The position numbers and the translations under genes are program-made. From the NCBI RefSeq assembly GCF_014652635.1, contig NZ_BMZE01000002.1:167562-231561 (forward strand): a DNA stretch of 64,000 nucleotides, given 5' to 3'. This DNA comes from Devosia pacifica (lineage in GTDB: Bacteria > Pseudomonadota > Alphaproteobacteria > Rhizobiales > Devosiaceae). Below, piece after piece: positions 59,214-64,000 of this stretch (its first letter is position 1; every line of letters starts with the position of its first letter). The notes beneath the pieces were generated by a model that ran no database searches, was not told where the DNA came from, and was given only the letters and a program-made list of their open reading frames with translations.

Positions 59214-60224
59214 ATGGGAACCGTTACAGCAGCATTTGCGCGGGCCTTGGCGAGCGCAGCCGGGTTGAGATTGACCGAGGACGGAAGTCTGTTCGACGGC
59301 GATGAGCGTGTGCGTCAGCTTGAATGCGTCGGTGACCGGCTTACGGATACGGATTACTTCGACCTGACCGCCTGGATCGGCAGCAATCATCCCGATCGTG
59401 TTGGCCTGCCGTTCGCCTATGCCCTGGCCGTCGATATCGACAATCTGGGCGCCCTCGGCCTCGCAATGAAGACCGCGCCACGGCTAAGGGACACTTTGGA
59501 AAGGGCCGAGCGCTATTTCAGGCTGCTAACCGACACCGTGTCCTATCAGTTGGACGAAGGGGCCGAGCCAGCGCTGTTCATCCTTCGGCGGCAGACCAGC
59601 GAGCATCCTGCGCTGCACCTGCGCAACGAATGCGCCCTGTGTGGCTTTGGTCGTGTCTTCAAGCAGTTCGTCGGCCCTGATCTGTCCTACGACCTTGTGA
59701 CCTTCCGACACGCAGCACCCGGGCCCATTGCGCGGTATGAAGATTTCTTCGGCGCCCCTGTCCACTTCAGCGCTGAGCGGAACTCTATTGCCATCCGTTC
59801 GGACATGCTGGACTTGCCGACACGGCTGGGTGATGCTGCCGTATCCCGCTTCCTGACCGAGCACCTGGACGCAGAGCTTGGCGCCGTGACATCCCCGGAC
59901 AGTCTGGAGCGCGCCCTGGCCGAGCACCTTTCCGAAGCCCTCAGCAACGGCATACCCAAAGCCACCAATGTTGCCCGCGCCCTCGGAATGAGCGAGCGAA
60001 CACTCTATCGGCGTCTGTCTGAGAGCGGACAGACCTATCAGGAGGTGCTGGAGAGCACGCAGCGTTCTCTGGCCGAACGCCTGCTGTCCCAGCCCGCCTT
60101 CTCAATTCCGGACATTGCTTTTCTCACCGGTTTTTCGGAGCAAAGCAGCTTCAATCGCGCCTTCAAGCGTTGGGTCGGCCAAACGCCCGGTGCCTATCGC
60201 AGGGCCACAAGCCCGGTCGCCTGA
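59214..60224 (+). CDS. AraC family regulator, OruR-like, second copy
   Basis: 336 residues. Sensor region ~1-200 (NHPDRVGLPFAYALAVDIDN, then LRDTLERAERYFRLLTDTVS), C-terminal HTH TNVARALGMSERTLYRRLSE and IPDIAFLTGFSEQSSFNRAF. It is a distant relative of the regulator at 57870. It precedes, in the same direction, three genes for an alpha/beta hydrolase, an NAD(P)-binding protein and a DUF4386 protein, which it may control. The ribosome site is weak. Confidence 0.88.
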   Translation: MGTVTAAFARALASAAGLRLTEDGSLFDGDERVRQLECVGDRLTDTDYFDLTAWIGSNHPDRVGLPFAYALAVDIDNLGALGLAMKTAPRLRDTLERAERYFRLLTDTVSYQLDEGAEPALFILRRQTSEHPALHLRNECALCGFGRVFKQFVGPDLSYDLVTFRHAAPGPIARYEDFFGAPVHFSAERNSIAIRSDMLDLPTRLGDAAVSRFLTEHLDAELGAVTSPDSLERALAEHLSEALSNGIPKATNVARALGMSERTLYRRLSESGQTYQEVLESTQRSLAERLLSQPAFSIPDIAFLTGFSEQSSFNRAFKRWVGQTPGAYRRATSPVA

Positions 60225-60256
60225 CACCGATAAGAGACTGCCATTGCGGTCCCGTA

Positions 60257-60296
60257 CAGTGTCTTTGGCAGGCTCGGCCAAAACCCTGGCAGTGTC
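60257..60296 (+). promoter_or_regulatory. Candidate AraC binding site: direct repeat
   Basis: CAGTGTC at 60257-60263 and 60290-60296, 33 bp apart (three helical turns), upstream of the hydrolase operon. Tandem direct repeats with helical phasing are usual for AraC proteins, but the repeat is short. Confidence 0.3.
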
Positions 60297-60362
60297 GGCA
60301 AATACTGTAGACCTCGATCCGCATATTCCCTTGAACACCGCTTCAACAAGGGAGACCGAGCA

Positions 60363-61265
60363 ATGCACACCGATCAATTCATCCTTGCAGCCACCGATCC
60401 AGTACGAGGCGGCAATCGCCTTGCCCTGATCGCGCCGTTGGCGTTGTCGCTACTGCTTTCTGCCAGCGCACTGGCCGAGGAGGGCGCGATCAGCTCAAAC
60501 GGTGTTCAGATCCATTTCGTCGATGAAGGACAGGGCGAAACCGTCGTGTTCCTGCACGGCTTTGCCGGCTCCTCGGACATGTGGTCGGCCATCGGCCTGA
60601 CACCAATGCCGGACTTCCGCACCATAGCCCTCGACGCGCGCGGTCACGGGAGCAGCGGCAAGCCGGACGATGCCAGTGCCTATGGCCTGACCATGGTTGA
60701 CGATGTGGTGGCCGTGATGGAGGCCCGCGGCGTCACCAAGGCGCATTTTGTTGGCTATTCAATGGGTGCCGAAACTGCCCTGAAGCTTGCCGCTACCCAT
60801 CCGGACCGCGTCGCGTCGCTCATCATCGCGGGATCCGGCTGGTCGGGTGACGCTGAAGCCGAAGCCTATGGCTTCGTCTCGGGTGCCTTGTCTGAAAATG
60901 AGACCTTCGGAAGCTTCATGGCAGCCATGGCGCCGCCCGACCAGGACATGCCCCCTGAAGCGCAGGCGGCAATGTTGGAATTGCTCGCCGCACACGGCAT
61001 AGACCCGGAACAGCCAGCCCGGCCCCTCGCGGCTGTCGCTGCGGCGCTGCCCGAGATCATCGATCTCGATACTGCAGAACTGGCCTCCATCACCGTGCCC
61101 GTTCTCGGGCTCGCCGGCAGCGACGATCCTGAACATGACAATGTTGCCAAGCTGGCTGGACCGCTACCCGATTTCACCTTTGTCAGCATCGAAGGTGCCG
61201 ACCACCTCATGGCACCGCTCAGCCCCGACTTTGCTAGCGCAGTCACTAACTTCCTCGGCAACTGA
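60363..61265 (+). CDS. Secreted alpha/beta hydrolase
   Basis: 300 residues. An N-terminal hydrophobic segment (ALIAPLALSLLLSASALA) acts as signal peptide or anchor after an unusually long 20-residue polar start. Catalytic features: FLHGFAGSSDMWS (oxyanion hole), FVGYSMGAETAL (nucleophile Ser), LGLAGSDDPEHD (Asp) and GADHLM (His). It should hydrolyse an ester or similar bond in the periplasm. AGGGAGACC precedes the ATG. First of a three-gene operon. Confidence 0.88.
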   Translation: MHTDQFILAATDPVRGGNRLALIAPLALSLLLSASALAEEGAISSNGVQIHFVDEGQGETVVFLHGFAGSSDMWSAIGLTPMPDFRTIALDARGHGSSGKPDDASAYGLTMVDDVVAVMEARGVTKAHFVGYSMGAETALKLAATHPDRVASLIIAGSGWSGDAEAEAYGFVSGALSENETFGSFMAAMAPPDQDMPPEAQAAMLELLAAHGIDPEQPARPLAAVAAALPEIIDLDTAELASITVPVLGLAGSDDPEHDNVAKLAGPLPDFTFVSIEGADHLMAPLSPDFASAVTNFLGN

Positions 61266-61311
61266 CGCTCCGCGTCCGCAGCGGGCTGCCCGCACGCGGG
61301 AGACAACCATC

Positions 61312-62052
61312 ATGAAACACATTGCAATCATCGGCATCTCCGGCAAGCTTGGCCAATTGATGGCTAAACACGCCCTGGCCCGTGGCTACCGGGTAACCGG
61401 CGTTTGCCGGCCAGAAAGCGTCAAAAAGCTCGACCCCTTCAAGGACCACATCACGGTCGTTGCCGGCGAAACGAGCGACGCCGACATCATCGCGAAGGCC
61501 ATCAGGGGCTGTGACGGGGTTTTGACGGTCCTGGTGCCTTGGGGCACAGATGGCATGGCCACGAAGACGGCGCTGACTGTGCTCGAACGCGCCGACCCGA
61601 ACGCCCGCCTGGTCTTCTCTGCCGGCTGGCATGTCCGTCGTGACGAGTATGACCGATACGCGCTCAGGGACCGCCTGACGACCTGGGCATTCGGCCGTCT
61701 CGCCCGTCTGACCGGCATGGCCGATATCCGTGACCATGCTCGGGCGGCGCGGCTCATTTTCGCATCCGATCTGGACTGGACCCTAGTGCGCGCCTCCGAT
61801 CTCGAGGATGGCGACAGCGAAGGTTTGCCCGTCTGGTCACCGCATGTCGGTGACCCGGTCCTGCGGTCCAACCGCACCCGGCGCACCGATTTCGCCCTGT
61901 TCATGGTCAATGCCCTGACCGAAGACAGCCTGATCCACCAAGCCCCCGCACTGGTGAGCCGCGCATCTGCTTCCGCTCGCGCCGGCCACTCTGCCGTACA
62001 GCGGTCAATGGCCAGCACCCGGCCCACACCTGAAACTGGAGGACGACCATGA
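61312..62052 (+). CDS. NAD(P)-binding Rossmann protein (NmrA-like SDR)
   Basis: 246 residues from the ATG at 61312. The first motif IAIIGISGKLGQLMAKHALA is an atypical-SDR NAD(P) site; then VTGVCRPESVKKLDPFKDHI and DADIIAKAIRGCDGVLTVLV. The classic YxxxK is not obvious, so it may sense redox state or bind cofactor without catalysis. The last ~30 residues are Ser/Ala/Arg-rich. It overlaps the DUF4386 gene by four bases. Confidence 0.83.
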   Translation: MKHIAIIGISGKLGQLMAKHALARGYRVTGVCRPESVKKLDPFKDHITVVAGETSDADIIAKAIRGCDGVLTVLVPWGTDGMATKTALTVLERADPNARLVFSAGWHVRRDEYDRYALRDRLTTWAFGRLARLTGMADIRDHARAARLIFASDLDWTLVRASDLEDGDSEGLPVWSPHVGDPVLRSNRTRRTDFALFMVNALTEDSLIHQAPALVSRASASARAGHSAVQRSMASTRPTPETGGRP

Positions 62053-62756
62053 GAACCCAATTCACCCATGCTGACTTCAAGACGGCGCGTCTTGCGGGCC
62101 TGCTCTATCTCATCATTATCGTTTGCGGCATTTTCTCCGAAGTTGCCCTACGCGGCCCTCTGGTGGATTTTGCCAACGCAGGATCGACAGCCACCGCCAT
62201 TCTTGGCGCTCTCGACGCCTACCGGCTCTCGATCGCGGCCGACATTGTCATGGCCATCGCCGATGCCGGACTTGCGATCCTGCTGTTCGTCTTGTTCCGT
62301 CCGGTGGCGCCGCGCCTAGCCCTGGCGGCGATGATCTTCAGGCTCATCCAATCGGTCATGATCGGCATCAATCTGATGAACATGCAGGCCGCGCTCTTGT
62401 TGATCGCGGGCGGCCAGGATCTGTCTGGCCTCGCATCCGGCACCGCGGAAGCACTGGCCCTGCTTTTCCTTAACATGCACGCACACGGCTATGACTTGGG
62501 CCTGATCTTCTTCGGCATCAATTCCCTGATGACCGGCGTGCTGATCTTGCGCTCAGGTCTGGTGCACAAGAGCATTGGCGTGGGCGTTGCCCTTGCCGGA
62601 GCCGTCTACCTGATGGGCAGCGGCCTGCGTTTTTTTGCACCCGAGTTCTACGACGTCTTTGCCTCGGCTTATGCCATCCCGGTGGTAACCGAAACGGCCT
62701 TCTGCGTAGCGCTCCTTTTGGTCGGCTTGCGTTCCCTTAGGACACAGGCGGCCTGA
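62049..62756 (+). CDS. DUF4386 membrane protein
   Basis: 235 residues. It starts ADFKTARLAGLLYLIIIVCG, the typical DUF4386 beginning, and has about six membrane helices, with HGYDLGLIFFGINSLMTGVL in the middle. Function unknown. ATGA overlap with the preceding gene marks it as the last member of the operon. Confidence 0.88.
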   Translation: MRTQFTHADFKTARLAGLLYLIIIVCGIFSEVALRGPLVDFANAGSTATAILGALDAYRLSIAADIVMAIADAGLAILLFVLFRPVAPRLALAAMIFRLIQSVMIGINLMNMQAALLLIAGGQDLSGLASGTAEALALLFLNMHAHGYDLGLIFFGINSLMTGVLILRSGLVHKSIGVGVALAGAVYLMGSGLRFFAPEFYDVFASAYAIPVVTETAFCVALLLVGLRSLRTQAA

Positions 62757-62820
62757 TCCGCGCCCTCCGGGCCGGTCAACGACCGGCCTGATTTCACCAA
62801 ACAGAAATGGAGACTTTTCG

Positions 62821-63015
62821 ATGGCCTCACGAACGAAGCCCAGCGTCAACCGCCTTGTCGAGACGGCCATCTATTTCGACGACATCGCCACTGCCAGCGA
62901 TCTCTATGACACGGTTCTTGGTTTTCCTGCCCTGGTCCGCGATAGCGCGTCGTTGCTTCGGTCTTCCTGCTATTCAAGCGGGGCGCTACCCTCTTTGGCG
63001 ATCGCTGGAGCCTGA
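62821..63015 (+). pseudogene. Truncated VOC (glyoxalase-like) gene
   Basis: From the ATG at 62821 the first ~42 residues (VNRLVETAIYFDDIATASDL, then YDTVLGFPALVRDS) form the first half of a VOC module. After that the match stops, and the frame ends at 63015 with 64 residues instead of the normal ~120-130. The break point coincides with a fragment of an HxlR gene in another frame, so this is a fusion scar rather than a functional gene. Confidence 0.7.
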
Positions 63016-63050
63016 TTATCCTGCGTTACGCCATGTACGGTCATGTATGA
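62961..63050 (+). pseudogene. HxlR-family regulator fragment
   Basis: In the frame two bases off the VOC remnant, the sequence reads GATLFGDRWSLIILRYAMYG before a TGA at 63048. This matches the conserved start of HxlR winged helices (L-GDRWSLLILRD). Only about 20 codons remain. No start and no recognition helix are left. Confidence 0.6.
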
Positions 63051-63145
63051 AATCGGCGGAAGACCGACATCTTCTATTCCGCATAGTTCTGCATGTCGTC
63101 AGTAATGCGAGGGCGACGGCAAAAAACCACGCGGCCCTAATTCTC

Positions 63146-64000
63146 TCATCGTGTGAACGATGAAGGTTCGCTATTTTCCTTGATCAACACCTCATCGAGT
63201 ATCGTGACCAGCAAGGCTGCCGCAAGCGCGCCGAGAACGGTCAAGCAGGCACGCTGCATGAAAGCAAATCCCGGCTCCGATGATGCAAGGGCGCTTCCGA
63301 CAAGAGCGATCACGGAGGCTGCATCTTGGTAGGCCATGGAAGGTAGACGCCCGGTCAGCATCTTGTTGCCCAGCCAGAGCGTGATCAGGAACACGAGGCC
63401 GAACAGGACAGCAAGATGACCAACCGCGTTCAAGATCGCGAGAACGCTCAGTGCCAGACAACCTCCCAACACGACCGAGAAACTGCGCTGGCCAGCTTCT
63501 ACCCACAGCGATCGGCGTGTTGAATGCACGAGCACGAACATTCCCGCTACGGCCAGCATGACATTTGAAAAGTCGAGGATGGTGTAAAGATAAAGCGAGT
63601 AAGCCAGCATCACGCCGGTGCGAATTGCTGCTCTACGACCCCATCCGTAACTAAACGCTGGCGAGTAATGATCGACGTTGATTTCCTGCGTTCTGGTCGG
63701 CAGCAATGCGTAAAGAACGGGAACGACCAAGGCAGACAGTAGCGCGGCCTTCGTCATCTCGTTGCGTAGAAAAATCATGCTTGGATAGGAGCCAAGGCCC
63801 ATTATCGTCATCAGTGCCGCCGCGACGATAATCAGCATGCCGAGGGCATTGCCGGTTCTCTGGATAAGATAAAATGCCAGAAAATATATGACACCCATCG
63901 TCACGACGAGAGCCAAGGGAACCCCTTGCAGCGCGATGACGACGCCCGACATCAACCACAGCATCGCGCTGAAGATTATTGGCGCGCCAAACACCCGCTT
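63146..64000 (-). CDS. DUF2955 family membrane protein, N-terminus cut by window edge
   Basis: The frame is open to the right edge (285 codons); a GTG at 63994 is the last possible start inside the window, but the family is usually longer, so the gene probably begins outside. About eight hydrophobic helices; GRLPSMAYQDAASVIALVGS and a basic/acidic C-terminus. DUF2955 proteins are aromatic-acid-exporter (FUSC)-like and often sit next to HlyD/EmrA-type adaptor genes, which may lie just outside. The function cannot be stated. Confidence 0.75.
   Translation of the reverse strand, partial: KRVFGAPIIFSAMLWLMSGVVIALQGVPLALVVTMGVIYFLAFYLIQRTGNALGMLIIVAAALMTIMGLGSYPSMIFLRNEMTKAALLSALVVPVLYALLPTRTQEINVDHYSPAFSYGWGRRAAIRTGVMLAYSLYLYTILDFSNVMLAVAGMFVLVHSTRRSLWVEAGQRSFSVVLGGCLALSVLAILNAVGHLAVLFGLVFLITLWLGNKMLTGRLPSMAYQDAASVIALVGSALASSEPGFAFMQRACLTVLGALAAALLVTILDEVLIKENSEPSSFTR

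Noticed and set aside
1-64000. CRISPR array, tRNA/rRNA, prophage or intact insertion sequence
   Set aside because: No regularly spaced repeats, no tRNA-like cloverleaf or rRNA sequence, and no transposase, integrase or phage structural gene was seen. The local GC-rich repeats at 21.3-25 kb are irregularly spaced and not CRISPR.

Overview
The window is high-GC DNA with dense, operon-packed genes. The gene content fits an alphaproteobacterium of the Hyphomicrobiales (Rhizobiales), possibly of the Devosia/Pelagibacterium type: two DUF1127 proteins, several sugar ABC transporters with LacI regulators, MocR and OruR-like AraC regulators. This placement is inferred from gene content only; no rRNA or other phylogenetic marker is present. 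There are no tRNA or rRNA genes, CRISPR arrays, phages or intact insertion sequences.

Layout. 1-7.2 kb: a FecR-domain protein cut by the left edge, a MocR regulator facing a small DUF1127 gene across a clear operator, a LysE exporter, a small NTPase, an E. coli-type diaminopimelate decarboxylase and a DEAD-box helicase. 7.2-19.5 kb: a large sugar-catabolic region. It holds a Gfo/Idh/MocA dehydrogenase, a GMC (pyranose-oxidase-like) oxidase and two xylose-isomerase-like TIM barrels. Next to them is an operon of a CUT1 sugar transporter, a glycerophosphodiesterase-type enzyme, a LacI regulator and an inositol-phosphatase-type enzyme. 19.5-21.3 kb: an Rrf2 regulator facing a thioredoxin-reductase-like flavoprotein, then a second DUF1127 gene. 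21.3-28.7 kb: a block of tiny genes, a REC-LuxR response regulator, a berberine-bridge-type flavoprotein, a cysteine-free molybdopterin-fold protein with a histidine kinase, and an MscS channel. This block carries a repeated GC-rich element, five clear copies and one partial, mostly just upstream of genes. 28.9-29.2 kb: a chemoreceptor gene remnant.

29.3-36.9 kb: a GH95 (alpha-L-fucosidase family) utilisation operon with its own CUT1 transporter and LacI regulator. 37.1-42.3 kb: a quinone-oxidoreductase-like enzyme, an AraC regulator, and a PepSY/cytochrome b561/OmpR-type two-component operon whose intergenic region holds two pairs of 11-bp-phased direct repeats. 42.3-49 kb: an acid-phosphatase-like enzyme, then GH15 glucoamylase convergent with gnd-zwf-ppgK, which together would take an intracellular alpha-glucan to glucose, glucose 6-phosphate and the pentose-phosphate pathway. 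49.1-55.6 kb: a nitrate/taurine-type ABC transporter in one operon with an arylformamidase-like hydrolase, an asparaginase-family amidase and a polysaccharide-deacetylase-fold hydrolase, controlled by a divergent LysR with a textbook box. 55.7-63.1 kb: an MFS permease, two OruR-like AraC regulators, two DUF4386-type membrane proteins, a periplasmic alpha/beta hydrolase and an NAD(P)-binding protein, ending in a chimeric remnant of a VOC gene and an HxlR gene. The right edge cuts a DUF2955 membrane protein.

The most interesting points are the possible 3-keto-glycoside / sugar-phosphodiester pathway at 7-19.5 kb, the local repeat family at 21.3-25 kb that may mark a two-component regulon, and a set of unusually clean operator sites next to their likely regulators.
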